A stretch of 64,000 bases of DNA, taken from assembly GCF_040253635.1 (NCBI RefSeq), contig NZ_JBEJGX010000003.1:2604001-2668000 (forward strand). The letters run 5' to 3'. A program made the position numbers and the translations under genes. Source of the DNA: Streptomyces sp. Edi2 (GTDB lineage: Bacteria > Actinomycetota > Actinomycetes > Streptomycetales > Streptomycetaceae). Shown one piece after another: positions 1-14,038 of the stretch. Below the pieces are notes generated by a model. The model was not told the origin of the DNA, ran no database searches, and was given only the letters and a program-made list of their open reading frames with translations. Numbering within the stretch: the first letter of the stretch is position 1; every line of letters begins with the position of its first letter.

Positions 1-398
1 TCGGGCGTGATCGTGCGGTAGACCAGGCGGTATGCGGCGACGCCGTGCCGGGCGGTGCCGGCCTCCAGGCCTTGCTTTTGCGCCTGGGCAACGACCTCGG
101 CCCGATTTTGCCGGCCGAGGGGCGTGAGGGAGAGGAGCGTCCCGCGTTTCTGGCCTGTTCTTGGCGCGGAGTCGGTGGTCGCCCCTGAGGCGGTGCCGGC
201 TCCCTGTGCGGCACCCGCAGGCAGATGTGCCGGTGCCGCCGACGCGGCCGGGGCCGTCGTCAGCGCGGCCAGCAGGAGAGCGGCGCCGGCGGCCAGTGCA
301 CGCGGCACGCGCCGTCGTCCGCGTGAGGTCCGCGGCTCGACCGGCGCACCGGACGCGGAGGACTGCGCATGCTGTTGCGGCGAGGCGTTCTTCGTCAT
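1..398 (-). CDS. Secreted alpha/beta-hydrolase (lipase-like), 3' truncated by the window edge
   Basis: The first 132 codons are visible and the end lies outside the window. The ATG at 398-396 is followed by an Arg-rich n-region (SRGRRRVPRA) and a hydrophobic Ala/Leu stretch ending near ASAAPA, a convincing export signal. The mature part contains RGTLLSLTPLG and GVAAYRLVYRTITP, which resembles the N-terminus of Streptomyces secretory lipases and other exported alpha/beta-hydrolases. The Ser-His-Asp triad would lie beyond the edge, so the enzymatic role is inferred from resemblance only. No clear ribosome-binding site precedes this ATG. The gene runs in the same direction as the thiolase upstream, with a 166-bp gap, so it may have its own promoter. 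Confidence 0.6.
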   Translation of the reverse strand, partial: MTKNASPQQHAQSSASGAPVEPRTSRGRRRVPRALAAGAALLLAALTTAPAASAAPAHLPAGAAQGAGTASGATTDSAPRTGQKRGTLLSLTPLGRQNRAEVVAQAQKQGLEAGTARHGVAAYRLVYRTITP

Positions 399-564
399 GT
401 CGTCGACGCTACGGAGATCGCGGACTCCGCAGAATGCGGTTTGCCACCCAACCGCCCTGTGGTTTTCCTCAGGTTGAGGAGGAGGCCCCCCGCAGCCCCG
501 CACCCTCGGCGCAACCGTCCTTGCCAACGACACCGGCACTCATCGGCACCCGCTGCGTCGGCCC

Positions 565-3214
<2,650 letters not shown>

Positions 3215-3293
3215 GCGGCGCGACGGCCGACGGGGGGTGCCGACTGCCGGCCGGCGGCAGCCCGCTGTCGGCGGCGAGCCGCGGGCGACGGGC

Positions 3294-3335
3294 GGTGAGC
3301 TGCGGGCGGTGAGCTGCGGGCGGTGAGCTGCGGGC
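3294..3335. repeat. Tandem repeat, three copies of a 14-bp unit
   Basis: Three perfect copies of GGTGAGCTGCGGGC follow the P450 stop in the 412-bp gap before the DUF6230 gene. Upstream at about 3243-3260 is a CTGCCG/CGGCAG stem that may help terminate the P450 transcript. A weak promoter-like pair, TTCAAC and TAGTTC with a 17-bp spacer at 3412-3440, may serve the next gene. Nothing coding is seen in the gap. Confidence 0.7.
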
Positions 3336-3626
3336 GGCTAAAGCCGGACCGGCGGTATGTCCGAAAACGGTTCCGCCCTCAAGCTTGCCAGCCGTCATGG
3401 GCAGACTTACATTCAACTCGCCGGTAACAATTGGTAGTTCGGCATTTTCGCGCACCGCTCGACACCGCGCACCCCCGAGCCGCACGACATCCCCCATGGA
3501 TGCACAGGCCGGCTCCCCCGCGCGACTTCAGCACCACCCGCACCTTGCGGCATCCGCACCTCGCACCTCCGCACCCCCACACGTTCGACAGTGCGCTCCA
3601 CCGCTCTTCGAAGGGGACACACCAAC

Positions 3627-5586
<1,960 letters not shown>

Positions 5587-5674
5587 GCGGCGGAGGGGGC
5601 ACGGGTTTCGGGTGACGGGCCGCTGTGCGCGGGCGTCACCCGTTCCGCCCCACCGCGGGCCGCCGCGGTCGCCC

Positions 5675-6154
5675 TCACCGCCAGGCCAGGCCGGCGGCCG
5701 CCGCGGTCACCAGCGCCACCACGGCCACCGTGCCGCTCAGGAGCCCGGTGACCAGCCGTCGCCGCAGAGCCCGGTAGACGCCCTCGTACTCGCTCCGCAG
5801 GGCGGTGCTGCGGACCGCGATGCGCTCCAGGTATGCCCGGGAGGTGTCGCGCTGGTCCTGGCAATAGCGCAATTCCACTTCCCACCGCTGGGAATCGGTG
5901 AGCCAGGGCAGGCCGTCGCAGAAGGCCCGCGCACGGCTGCGCGCCCGGTCCTTCTCCGCCTCCCAGAGAAGGAATCCCTCGATCTCGTTGATGGCCTGGT
6001 CCTGATCGAGCGGCACCTCCTCGCCCCTCCGTACTCCCTCGTCCCGCCATATTCCCTCGGCCGTTCCCGTTTCCCCGCCGCCGCGCATTCCTCGGTCCGC
6101 CCCCGATCCCTCGCCGCGCCACGTTCCTCCGCCCCGCCGTGCGCCCTCGTTCAT
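5675..6154 (-). CDS. Small membrane protein coupled to cytochrome oxidase subunit I
   Basis: Up to 159 residues. The conserved-looking part begins near [23 protein letters not shown], continues as a charged helical domain ([24 protein letters not shown]) and ends in one transmembrane helix ([21 protein letters not shown]), giving a C-tail-anchored topology. The ATG at 6154 overlaps the ctaD stop as ATGA, suggesting translational coupling. The first 46 residues are Gly/Arg low complexity, and an internal GTG at 6016 preceded by GGGGCGAGGAG is a serious alternative start (113 aa). Function unknown; context suggests an accessory to the terminal oxidase paralogue. Confidence 0.6.
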   Translation of the reverse strand: MNEGARRGGGTWRGEGSGADRGMRGGGETGTAEGIWRDEGVRRGEEVPLDQDQAINEIEGFLLWEAEKDRARSRARAFCDGLPWLTDSQRWEVELRYCQDQRDTSRAYLERIAVRSTALRSEYEGVYRALRRRLVTGLLSGTVAVVALVTAAAAGLAWR

Positions 6155-7797
6155 ATGCGTGCTCCGATTTCAGCCACCGGGGCTTTACCGGTATCGCCGA
6201 GGGCCCCGTTCTCCTGGGCGATCTCCGGGTGATGCAGGTCGAATGCCGGGGATTCGGAGCGAATACGCGGCAGGGTGAGGAAGTTGTGCCGCGGCGGCGG
6301 GCAGGACGTCGCCCACTCCAGCGAGCGGCCGAAGCCCCACGGGTCGTCGGCCTCGACCTTCTCGCCGTACTTCGCCGTCTTCCAGACGTTGTAGAAGAAC
6401 GGCAGCAGGGAGAGCCCGAGGAGGAAGGAGAAGATGCTGGAGACGGTGTTCAGGGCGGTGAATCCGTCCGCGGCGAGATAGTCGGGGATACGCCGCACCA
6501 TGCCCTCGGCGCCCAGCCAGTGCTGGACGAGGAAGGTGCCGTGGAAGCCCACGAACAGCGTCCAGAAGGTGATCTTCCCGAGCCGCTCGTCCAGCATCTT
6601 GCCGGTGAACTTCGGCCACCAGAAGTGGAAGCCCGCGAACATCGCGAACACGACGGTGCCGAACACCACGTAGTGGAAGTGCGCCACCACGAAGTACGAG
6701 TCCGAGACGTGGAAGTCCATCGGCGGCGAGGCCAGGATGACACCGGTCAGACCACCGAACGTGAAGGTGATCAGGAAGCCGATCGTCCACAGCATCGGCG
6801 TCTCGAAGGACAGTGAGCCCTTCCACATCGTGCCGATCCAGTTGAAGAACTTCACACCGGTCGGCACAGCGATCAGGAACGTCATGAACGAGAAGAACGG
6901 CAACAGCACGCCGCCCGTCACATACATGTGGTGCGCCCACACCGTGACCGACAGACCGGCAATCGACACCGTCGCCGCAATCAGGCCCATGTAACCGAAC
7001 ATCGGCTTCCGGGAGAACACCGGAATGACCTCGGAAATGATGCCGAAGAACGGCAGCGCGATGATGTACACCTCGGGATGCCCGAAGAACCAGAACAAAT
7101 GCTGCCAGAGCAATGCCCCGCCATTTGCGGCATCGAAGACATGCGCCCCGAATTTACGGTCCGCCTCCAGCGCGAACAGCGCCGCCGCCAGCACCGGGAA
7201 GGCCAGCAGGACCAGCACACCGGTCAGCAGCACATTCCAGGTGAAGATCGGCATCCGGAACATCGTCATGCCGGGTGCCCGCATGCAGATGATCGTCGTG
7301 ATGAAGTTGACCGAACCGAGGATCGTACCGAAGCCCGAGAAGGCCAGACCCATGATCCACATATCCCCGCCGATATTCGGGGAATGCACGGCGTCGGAGA
7401 GCGGTGCATACGCGAACCAGCCGAAGTCCGCCGCCCCTTGAGGCGTCAGAAATCCCCCCACCGCGATCAGCGAACCGAAGAGATAGAGCCAGTACGCGAA
7501 CATATTCAGCCGGGGAAAGGCGACATCGGGCGCGCCGATCTGCAGCGGCATGATCCAGTTCGCGAATCCGGCGAACAGCGGCGTCGCGAACATCAGCAGC
7601 ATGACCGTGCCGTGCATCGTGAACGCCTGGTTGAACTGCTCGTTCGACAGGAGCTGGTGGCCGGGACGGGCCAGTTCGGCGCGCATCAGCAGCGCCATCA
7701 GTCCGCCGACGCAGAAGAACGCGAAGGCGGTGACCAGGTACAGCGTGCCGATCGTCTTGTGGTCGGTGGTCGTCAGCCACTTCACGGGAGATCTCAT
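6151..7797 (-). CDS. ctaD: Cytochrome c oxidase subunit I (aa3-type), paralogue
   Basis: A 548-residue heme-copper oxidase subunit I with twelve predicted membrane helices. It reduces O2 to water at the heme a3/CuB centre in the plasma membrane. Ligand motifs are visible: [12 protein letters not shown] for heme a, [14 protein letters not shown] with the His-Tyr pair of the CuB site, WAHHMY for CuB, and [10 protein letters not shown] for hemes a3 and a. ATG 7797 gives the usual [20 protein letters not shown] start; longer upstream frames run through the divergent sigma-factor gene. Subunit II and III genes are absent here, so this is probably a second copy outside the main ctaCDE/qcr locus. 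It heads a two-gene unit with the small membrane protein. Confidence 0.95.
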   Translation of the reverse strand: MRSPVKWLTTTDHKTIGTLYLVTAFAFFCVGGLMALLMRAELARPGHQLLSNEQFNQAFTMHGTVMLLMFATPLFAGFANWIMPLQIGAPDVAFPRLNMFAYWLYLFGSLIAVGGFLTPQGAADFGWFAYAPLSDAVHSPNIGGDMWIMGLAFSGFGTILGSVNFITTIICMRAPGMTMFRMPIFTWNVLLTGVLVLLAFPVLAAALFALEADRKFGAHVFDAANGGALLWQHLFWFFGHPEVYIIALPFFGIISEVIPVFSRKPMFGYMGLIAATVSIAGLSVTVWAHHMYVTGGVLLPFFSFMTFLIAVPTGVKFFNWIGTMWKGSLSFETPMLWTIGFLITFTFGGLTGVILASPPMDFHVSDSYFVVAHFHYVVFGTVVFAMFAGFHFWWPKFTGKMLDERLGKITFWTLFVGFHGTFLVQHWLGAEGMVRRIPDYLAADGFTALNTVSSIFSFLLGLSLLPFFYNVWKTAKYGEKVEADDPWGFGRSLEWATSCPPPRHNFLTLPRIRSESPAFDLHHPEIAQENGALGDTGKAPVAEIGARI

Positions 7798-7923
7798 GCC
7801 CCGTAGGTGTCCGCCGCCGCCGCGGACATCACCCCCGGCGGGGAACGGCGGCCCCGACAGCCGGTGGGAAGTCTCACCCCACCAGGGTGTGAAGATCGGG
7901 GCCATGCCGGACACCAAGGGTTC

Positions 7924-8580
7924 ATGAGCACGGACGACGCCTTCGCCGAGGCCTATCGCGCGCACTACTGGGCGGTCAGCCGCTTTGTGGCGCGACGGCT
8001 GGACGGGCAGGCACACGAGGTCGAGGAAGTAGTGGCGGAGGTCTTCTCCATAGCCTGGAGACGCCGCACCGAACTCCCCGATGCGCCACTGCCCTGGCTG
8101 TACGGGGTGGCCCGGAACTGTCTGGCCAATACGGTGCGGGGGCTGGGCCGTTACCGGCGGCTGCTGCACCGGCTCGGCAACCACGAGGCGGCGCACCGGC
8201 AGCAGACCGTGGAGAGTCCGGACGCGGAGCGGCCCGGCTCCTGGGTGCACGAGGCACTGGCCCGGCTCTCCCCCGCCGACCAGGAGTTGCTGCGCCTGAC
8301 GGCCTGGGAGGAACTGACCGTCGAGGAGTTGGCGGTGACCCTCGGATGCGGCCGGAGCGCGGCGGCCATGCGGCTGCACCGGGCGCGCGGCCGGCTCCGT
8401 ACGCAGATCGAGCGGATGCGGCAGAGAGGCGCCGCCCGCCCCGACGCGCCCCCGCCACGGCCCGACGCGCCCCGTGCACAGCCACCGTCACCTCCTGCGC
8501 AGCCGCCCTCACCACCCGCGGCGCCCAGAGTGACCCACCACCCCGTACCGAGCCGAGCCGGAGGCCGCCGCCATGACTGA
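7924..8580 (+). CDS. ECF-type RNA polymerase sigma factor
   Basis: A 218-residue extracytoplasmic-function sigma factor. Region 2 is seen in [20 protein letters not shown] and [15 protein letters not shown], and region 4 in [44 protein letters not shown] (described here as separate motifs: [34 protein letters not shown]). The Pro/Ala-rich tail after residue 175 is a low-complexity extension. ATG 7924 has AAGGG just upstream; a longer frame starting earlier has no such site. Its stop overlaps the next gene by eight bases, and that product is a membrane protein likely to act as its regulator. Divergent from ctaD with a 126-bp shared promoter region. Confidence 0.9.
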   Translation: MSTDDAFAEAYRAHYWAVSRFVARRLDGQAHEVEEVVAEVFSIAWRRRTELPDAPLPWLYGVARNCLANTVRGLGRYRRLLHRLGNHEAAHRQQTVESPDAERPGSWVHEALARLSPADQELLRLTAWEELTVEELAVTLGCGRSAAAMRLHRARGRLRTQIERMRQRGAARPDAPPPRPDAPRAQPPSPPAQPPSPPAAPRVTHHPVPSRAGGRRHD

Positions 8581-9601
8581 GGAACTGGAGCTGCTGCGGC
8601 AGGCCGACCCCGTCTCCGCCGAGGAGGGGCCCTGGCGCGACCGCCCGCTGACCGCGTCGGCCGAGGCCCGCCTGCAGGCGCTGACGGCCGGCGCCGCCCC
8701 CCGCGGCCGTCCGCGCCCCGTCCGCCGTCGCCGCCTGGTGCTGGGCCTGACCGCCGTGTCGTCGGCCGTCGCCGCCCTCGTGCTCACCTTTTCCGGGGCC
8801 GGCAGCGGCCCCGCCGTCGCGGCGCCCGTCGCCCTCGCCCTGCACGCCGATGCGCCCTCGGTCCCGCTGGACGTCCTGGCCCGCAGGGCGGAGGCCAGGG
8901 CGCGGGCGGCCGGTGCCGCGGACGGGCCGAGCCGGGGCAGCCATCTGCAGAGCTGGTACATGAGCATGGAGTCGGGCCCCGACGCCGATCCGCCCGTCAC
9001 CGTGCCCGAGGAGCGCATCACCCGCTGGCACGACGACGGCAGCGGCTCGGAACTGGTCGTGGCCACCGACCCGCAGCACCCCGGCCGCCCGGTGATCCAC
9101 GACAACGACGGCCACTGGCAGACCGTCAGCGACGGCAAGGTGCTGCACCGCAAGACCTATCCGGCGGGCTCGGAGGCCCAGCACAGCGGCCTCGCCTCCC
9201 GTACGAAGCCGTCGACCGACCCCGCGGAGCTGCGCGAACAGCTGTCATGGCTCTACGGCGGCCCCGGCGGCACCCGTACGACTCCGGAGCTCCTGTCGGC
9301 GCTCTCCTCCTTCCGCCAGGAATGGACCCCGGGGCCGCGGGAGACGGCCGCCATCGTCCGGATGCTGGCCGATGCGGGCGGGCTGCGGCAGGCGGGCGTG
9401 GTCACCGACCGGATGGGCCGGCACGGGCAGGCGTATGTCTACGACGGTCCCGACGGCGCCGCGAACTCCACCCGCCAGATGGTGATCCTCGATCCGCGCA
9501 CCGGCGAACTCCTGGGGCTGGAGATCACCTTCACCAAGGACGCACCGGAATTCAAGATCAAGTCGGGGGAGGTCATGTCGTACGAGGCGTGGATGCCGTG
9601 A
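8573..9601 (+). CDS. CU044_5270-type membrane protein, probable partner of the ECF sigma factor
   Basis: A 342-residue single-pass membrane protein. A short cytoplasmic N-terminus ([19 protein letters not shown]) is followed by an Arg-rich stop and one helix (LVLGLTAVSSAVAALVLTFSG near residues 59-79), then an exterior domain of about 260 residues. This layout and the wording of the external domain match the CU044_5270 family, which sits directly after ECF sigma genes in actinobacteria. It is believed to act in sigma-factor control or signal sensing; no zinc anti-sigma motif (HxxxCxxC) is visible. The eight-base overlap with the sigma gene implies coupled translation. Confidence 0.8.
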   Translation: MTEELELLRQADPVSAEEGPWRDRPLTASAEARLQALTAGAAPRGRPRPVRRRRLVLGLTAVSSAVAALVLTFSGAGSGPAVAAPVALALHADAPSVPLDVLARRAEARARAAGAADGPSRGSHLQSWYMSMESGPDADPPVTVPEERITRWHDDGSGSELVVATDPQHPGRPVIHDNDGHWQTVSDGKVLHRKTYPAGSEAQHSGLASRTKPSTDPAELREQLSWLYGGPGGTRTTPELLSALSSFRQEWTPGPRETAAIVRMLADAGGLRQAGVVTDRMGRHGQAYVYDGPDGAANSTRQMVILDPRTGELLGLEITFTKDAPEFKIKSGEVMSYEAWMP

Positions 9602-10142
9602 GGTGTGGCTGCCGGGAGGCGTGGGTGCCATGAAACGTGGCTGCCGGGAGGCGCGGATGGGGTGAGGCGCGGCTGCCGGGAAGCCTGTCGGTGTGCCATG
9701 GCGGCCGGCCGGGCGGGCCCACGCCCGAGTGGCGGGGCCGGCAGTCATGGCTGACCCTTGAGGGAACGCGACGATCCACATCGGCGCGGCGGTCCGAAGT
9801 GCGCCGCCGCGCCGCATTCGTGCGTGCCGCGCTCCTTTCCTGCATGCCGCGCCGCTTTCCTCCATGCCGCGCCGCATTTGCGCCCGCCGCACCTCTTTTG
9901 CGCCCCGGCGCGGCACTCCCGTCACCCCGGCCCGCCGCGACCCACCCCTCCCTCCTCCACGTGGCACACCTCACAATCCGCCGAAGGTTGCAGCGGATCA
10001 TCGCGATATGGATCACAGACATAAGCGTCGTGAATTGCTCTGCGACAGGGCGTTTCCCCAGCAAGGAGCGGGTATACGGCCACCTGCGCGGTCGTCCGCG
10101 CACTGTCCGTGATGATCCGGTCTGCCCCTATGGTCGACCTTT
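9602..10142. other. Gene-free stretch with imperfect repeats
   Basis: No gene is supported between the sigma partner and the MHS transporter. At 9604-9685 the unit GTGGCTGCCGGGAGGCG recurs three times at about 30-bp spacing with small changes. At 9800-9880 CATGCCGCGCCGC-type units recur. Around 10000-10030 there is a less GC-rich patch containing an ATCGCGAT palindrome and CATAAG, which may hold the transporter promoter, but no convincing -35/-10 pair can be fixed by eye. Confidence 0.5.
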
Positions 10143-10188
10143 GCCCGCCGCTCCGTGGCGGGCTTGGGCCCGCCGCTCCGTGGCGGGC
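10143..10188 (+). repeat. Two identical tandem hairpins in the leader of the MHS transporter gene
   Basis: A 21-bp sequence with perfect arms GCCCGCC and GGCGGGC around the loop GCTCCGT occurs twice, at 10143-10163 and 10168-10188, separated by TTGG. Each copy is a stable hairpin. They lie 44-89 bases before the proposed GTG start of the transporter, so in RNA they would form a double stem-loop in the 5' leader. The two could also pair with each other. They could be attenuator or stability elements, or a duplicated terminator. Confidence 0.65.
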
Positions 10189-10231
10189 GGAGTCATGTTG
10201 TCGTCCAAAGAGAGCGCAGGCGAGCGAGCAC

Positions 10232-11731
10232 GTGCCGACGCATTCCACCGTCGCCCCCGGGCCCCGTAACCCCGTCGGCAGCCGTGCCGACACCGCATCC
10301 GATCCGCAACGGGAGCGGGCCGGGGATCCGGCGCAGCAATCGTCGGACGCGGTGACCGTCGTCGATCCCGCGATGGTCAAACGCGCCGTGTCGGCGGCCG
10401 CGCTCGGCAATGCGATGGAGTGGTTCGACTTCGGCGTGTACAGCTACATCGCGGTCACCCTCGGACACGTCTTCTTCCCGTCCGGGAATCCGACCGCGCA
10501 GTTGCTGTCGACGTTCGGGGCGTTCGCCGCGGCGTTCCTGGTCCGCCCCATCGGCGGCATGGTCTTCGGGCCGCTCGGTGACAAGATCGGCCGCCAGAAG
10601 ATCCTCGCCATCACCATGATCATGATGGCGGCGGGCACCTTCAGCATCGGCCTGATCCCGTCCTATGCCTCCATCGGCGTCGGGGCGCCCATCCTGCTGC
10701 TCGTCGCCCGCCTGGTACAGGGCTTCTCCACCGGCGGCGAATACGGCGGCGCCTCCACCTTCATCGCCGAGTACGCGCCCGACAAGAAGCGCGGATTCCT
10801 CGGCAGCTGGCTGGAGTTCGGCACGCTGGCCGGTTACGTCGGCGGCGCCGGCCTGGTCACGCTGATGACCGCGCTGCTGTCCACCGAGGACCTGACCTCC
10901 TGGGGCTGGCGCATCCCGTTCCTGATCGCCGGACCGATGGGCATCATCGGCCTCTACCTGCGGATGCGGCTGGAAGAGACCCCGGCCTTCGCCCAGTTGG
11001 AGAAGGAGGCGCGGAACAAGGAGAAGGAGCGCCGCGAGGCCGAGAAGCGGATCGGCATCCGCGAGATGATCTTCGGTCAGTGGCGGTCGATGCTGCTCTG
11101 CGTCGGGCTGGTCCTGGTCTTCAACGTCACGGACTACATGCTGCTGTCGTACATGCCGAGCTACCTGACCTCGGAGCTCAAGTACGACGAGACGCACGGA
11201 TTGCTGGTCGTGCTCGCGGTGATGGTCCTGATGATGGGCGTCCAGCCGTTCGCGGGCCGGCTCACCGACCGCTTCGGCCGCCGTCCGGTCATCGGCGCCG
11301 GCTGCGTCGGCTTCCTGGTGCTGTCCGTGCCGGCCCTGCTGCTGATCCGGCAGGGGTCGCTGGCCGCCATCGCGCTGGGCATGGCCGCCCTCGGACTGCT
11401 GCTGGTCACCTTCACCGCGGCCATGCCGTCCACGCTGCCCGCGCTGTTCCCGACCAAGGTGCGCTACGGCTCCCTGTCGATCGGCTTCAACGTCTCCGTG
11501 TCGCTCTTCGGCGGGACGACGCCGCTGGTGGTCACCGCCCTGATCGGCGCGACCGGCAACAAGATGATGCCCGCCTACTACATGATGGCGGCGGCCGTGA
11601 TCGGCGGCATCGCCGTCCTGCTGATGTCGGAGAGCGCCCGCAAGCCGCTGCCCGGCTCCCCGCCGGCCGTCGAGACCGAGGCGGAGGCACGCGAGGTCCG
11701 CGACGCCGTCAAGGCCGGTGCGGCAGCCTGA
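10232..11731 (+). CDS. MFS transporter, metabolite:H+ symporter (ProP/ShiA-like) family
   Basis: A 499-residue, twelve-helix secondary transporter of the metabolite:H+ symporter group, which imports osmolytes such as proline/betaine or organic acids with protons. Family signatures are AALGNAMEWFDFGVYSYIA at the first helix, GDKIGRQKILAIT in loop 2-3, RLVQGFSTGGEYGGASTFIAE, and DRFGRRP between helices 8 and 9. An acidic/basic loop (EKEARNKEKERREAEKRIG) separates the two halves. The start is uncertain: GTG 10232 is chosen because relatives carry a short hydrophilic N-terminus before VDPAMVKRAV; ATG 10373 is the shorter option. The resemblance to ProP suggests compatible-solute uptake, but substrate cannot be read from sequence. 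Confidence 0.85.
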   Translation: MPTHSTVAPGPRNPVGSRADTASDPQRERAGDPAQQSSDAVTVVDPAMVKRAVSAAALGNAMEWFDFGVYSYIAVTLGHVFFPSGNPTAQLLSTFGAFAAAFLVRPIGGMVFGPLGDKIGRQKILAITMIMMAAGTFSIGLIPSYASIGVGAPILLLVARLVQGFSTGGEYGGASTFIAEYAPDKKRGFLGSWLEFGTLAGYVGGAGLVTLMTALLSTEDLTSWGWRIPFLIAGPMGIIGLYLRMRLEETPAFAQLEKEARNKEKERREAEKRIGIREMIFGQWRSMLLCVGLVLVFNVTDYMLLSYMPSYLTSELKYDETHGLLVVLAVMVLMMGVQPFAGRLTDRFGRRPVIGAGCVGFLVLSVPALLLIRQGSLAAIALGMAALGLLLVTFTAAMPSTLPALFPTKVRYGSLSIGFNVSVSLFGGTTPLVVTALIGATGNKMMPAYYMMAAAVIGGIAVLLMSESARKPLPGSPPAVETEAEAREVRDAVKAGAAA

Positions 11732-11822
11732 CCCCACCCGGCGCCGCCCGCCCGGGCAGCCGACGGCCCGACCGGGCCCTGCCACACTGCTGCTTCACCC
11801 CTGCTGCTTCATCGCAGCTCTT

Positions 11823-11859
11823 CACTGCGCCCCGCCGGTCCGACCGGCGGGGCGCAGTG
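11823..11859 (+). terminator. Strong hairpin terminator after the MHS transporter
   Basis: Perfect 17-bp arms, CACTGCGCCCCGCCGGT and its complement, around a 3-base loop, 92 bp after the transporter stop. There is no long T-run, as is usual in Streptomyces. It separates the transporter from the convergent AraC gene. Confidence 0.8.
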
Positions 11860-11986
11860 CTGCCCGGGCAGTTCCTTCCCCGCCGACGCGCAACCGGCCC
11901 GTGCCTCTCATCTGCCGCCCTCTGGCGTACGGCCTCACGTGTACAGGCTCACGTCAGCCGCCTCAGGCGTACGGCCTCACCTCGGC

Positions 11987-12042
11987 CGCCCCACATCCGA
12001 CGCCCCACATCCGACGCCCCACATCCGCCACCCCACATCCAC
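11987..12042. repeat. Tandem 14-bp repeat, about four copies
   Basis: Unit CGCCCCACATCCGA is present in two perfect copies, followed by two with one to three changes. It ends just beyond the AraC stop codon. Upstream, GCGTACGGCCTCAC also occurs twice (about 11932 and 11968). Nothing coding is seen here; it is likely replication slippage in a spacer. Confidence 0.7.
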
Positions 12043-12046
12043 TGCC

Positions 12047-12898
12047 TCACCTCTGCCCGCCGGCCCCGCGGAAGGCTCCGGGCGTGACACCGAAGCAGCG
12101 CACGAACCAGCGGTGGAAGTGCGCCTGGTCGGCGAAGCCGGCCTCGGTGGCCGCCTCGGCCGTCGGACGGCCGTCGATGAGCAGCGTGCGGGCACGGCGC
12201 AGTCGCAGCAGCCGCTGGAAGTCGCTGGGCGCCATGCCGTATTCGGCCCGGAACGCCCGGTAGAGCGCAAAGCGGCTGCAGCCCGCCGCATCGGCGAGGT
12301 CCTGGGCGGACAGCGGCTGGTCGTAGGCCGACATCAGCAGCTCGCGGACGCGCCGGGCCGCCGGTGCCTGCGCGCCCGGGGGCAGTTCGCGCGGTCCGGT
12401 GGGCGTGGCGCCGCGGGACGCATTGCGCCGCACCATGGCCTCGACGGCCGCGGTGAGCCGTTCCTCCCGCACCAACGGGTCCGCGCCGCCGACCAGTGCC
12501 GGGTGCAGCCGGCGCAGCGCGCGGGCAAGCACCGGGTCGTCGACGACCGGACGGGCGAACAGCGGCATGGCGCCCCGGCCGTCGGTGACATCGTCGAGAA
12601 CGTCGCGGACCACGTCCGGCCCGATGTGCATGATCCGGTAGGTAAAGCCGAGTTCGACGGCGGACTCCCCGTCGTGCGGGTCGTCCGGGTTGAACGCCAT
12701 CACCATGCCGGCCGTACTGGTGTGGCCCGCGCCCCGGCAGGTGAAGCGCTGAGCGCCGGTCTCCGTCACGGCGAACGAGTAGGCGTCATGACTGTGCGGG
12801 TGGAAGACATGGCGGACGAAGTGCGCGTGCATCGCTTCCAGGGGCCGCTCGGGGTCGCGCCAGTAGCGCGCCCAGTCCCCGCCGTGCTGCCTGATCAT
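12047..12898 (-). CDS. AraC-family transcriptional regulator
   Basis: A 283-residue regulator with an N-terminal cupin-like sensing domain (HVFHPHSHDAYSFAVTETGAQRF, NPDDPHDG) and a C-terminal double helix-turn-helix. The second part is recognisable from LSAQDLADAAGCSRFALYRAF and LRLRRARTLLIDGRPTAEAATEAGFADQAHFHRWFVRCFGVTPGAFR (read as separate helices). ATG 12898 is chosen; the preceding GTG codon is an alternative. It is divergent from a DUF2000 gene with a 46-bp gap, so it probably controls that gene and itself. Confidence 0.9.
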   Translation of the reverse strand: MIRQHGGDWARYWRDPERPLEAMHAHFVRHVFHPHSHDAYSFAVTETGAQRFTCRGAGHTSTAGMVMAFNPDDPHDGESAVELGFTYRIMHIGPDVVRDVLDDVTDGRGAMPLFARPVVDDPVLARALRRLHPALVGGADPLVREERLTAAVEAMVRRNASRGATPTGPRELPPGAQAPAARRVRELLMSAYDQPLSAQDLADAAGCSRFALYRAFRAEYGMAPSDFQRLLRLRRARTLLIDGRPTAEAATEAGFADQAHFHRWFVRCFGVTPGAFRGAGGQR

Positions 12899-12944
12899 CA
12901 CTCCAGTCTGCCGCGCCGCACCAGCGTTCAAGACGGCGGTCCGG

Positions 12945-13475
12945 ATGCCGGACGACACTCCCCGTATGACGACTGCACCAACCGCATCCGCCGGCACGAC
13001 CGCACCCGCTGACCCGACCACGTCCGCTGACACGACAACGTCCGCCGACACCGCCCCGGCAGCGCCCCGTTTCGACACCAAGATCGCCGTGATCGTCCGG
13101 GACGACCTCGCCGTCTGGCAGAAGCTGAACGTCACCGCCTTCCTCGCCAGCGGTATCGCGCACGCCACCGACGACATCATGGGCAAGCCCTACGAGGACG
13201 CCTCCGGGCAGAACTACCTGGCACTGCTCCGCGAGCCCGTGCTCTGCTACACCGCCGATTCCCGGGCACTGTCCCGCACCCACGCCCGCGCGCTCAGCCG
13301 CGGCGTACCGACCGCGCTGTACACCGCCGACATGTTCCGCACGGGGAACGACGACGACAACCGGGCCGCGGTCCGCGCGGTGGCCGTCACCGACCTCGAC
13401 CTGGTGGGACTCGCCGTCCACGGCCCACGCGGCATCATCGACAAAATCACCAAGGGCCTGAAACTGCACAACTGA
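12945..13475 (+). CDS. DUF2000 domain protein
   Basis: A 176-residue protein. The first 40 residues are a Thr/Ala/Asp repeat (TTSADTTTSADTAP), and the conserved domain begins at RFDTKIAVIVRDDLAVWQKLNVTAFL. DUF2000 proteins are small alpha/beta proteins related to peptidyl-tRNA hydrolase 2 folds but with unknown activity. A conserved FDTKIAVIVRDDL motif and GQNYLALL are visible. ATG 12945 is used; ATG 12966 is equally possible and would trim seven residues. The divergent AraC regulator is a common neighbour for this family and suggests induction by a small molecule. Confidence 0.75.
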   Translation: MPDDTPRMTTAPTASAGTTAPADPTTSADTTTSADTAPAAPRFDTKIAVIVRDDLAVWQKLNVTAFLASGIAHATDDIMGKPYEDASGQNYLALLREPVLCYTADSRALSRTHARALSRGVPTALYTADMFRTGNDDDNRAAVRAVAVTDLDLVGLAVHGPRGIIDKITKGLKLHN

Positions 13476-13641
13476 ACAACCAAGCGCGCGGGGCTTGCCG
13501 GACCTGCCGGGCCTGCCGGGCCTGCCGGGCTCCTTGATACGGCCCCTCCGCCGAGCCGCCGCAGTTACCCAAGGATTCGCTGTCGCGGAGGCGGCACGCC
13601 TCGCTCGTCGCCGCGGGCCGCCCGTGCGGCAAGATGGAGCC

Positions 13642-13971
13642 ATGAGCGTAGTCAAGATCAATGTACTGACCGTGCCCGCCGAGCAGCGCGAGGTTCTGGA
13701 GAAGCGCTTCGCGTCGCGTGCCGGCACCGTGGATTCCTCGGACGGCTTCGAGTGGTTCGAGCTGCTGCGCCCCGTGGAGGGCACCGAGCAGTACCTCGTC
13801 TACACCCGGTGGCGGGACGAGGAGTCGTTCCAGGCGTGGATGGAGGGTCCCATGAAGGCCGCGCACCAGCAGGGCGGCGACGGGGGCGGCGAGCGGCCCA
13901 AGCCCGCCGCGTCCGGATCCACCCTGTGGTCCTTTGAGGTGGTGCAGCAGACCGGCCCGAAGCAGGGCTGA
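13642..13971 (+). CDS. Antibiotic biosynthesis monooxygenase (ABM) domain protein
   Basis: A 109-residue ferredoxin-like protein of the ABM superfamily. Members include small cofactor-free monooxygenases and heme-degrading enzymes. Visible features are MSVVKINVLTVP on the first strand, AEQREVLEKRFASRAGTVDS on the first helix, and LVYTRWRDEESFQAWMEG on the central strand-helix. A Gly/Glu-rich insertion (HQQGGDGGGERPKPAASG) precedes the last strand. A relation to heme-degrading members is possible from the RWRDEESFQAW pattern, but the substrate is unknown. ATG 13642 has GGAG close upstream. It stands alone between DUF2000 and GNAT genes on the same strand. Confidence 0.75.
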   Translation: MSVVKINVLTVPAEQREVLEKRFASRAGTVDSSDGFEWFELLRPVEGTEQYLVYTRWRDEESFQAWMEGPMKAAHQQGGDGGGERPKPAASGSTLWSFEVVQQTGPKQG

Positions 13972-14038
13972 CCGGCCTCGGCGGCGTCACTCGGAAAACC
14001 GTTGCGCCTCGCGCCGCACCGGCCGCCACAATGACGGC

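Noticed and set aside
3412..3440. Promoter of the DUF6230 gene
   Set aside because: TTCAAC-N17-TAGTTC is a poor match and far from the ATG; mentioned but not called.
10109..10231. Extended N-terminus of the MHS transporter
   Set aside because: It would translate through the twin hairpins with no family match, so the later GTG was preferred.
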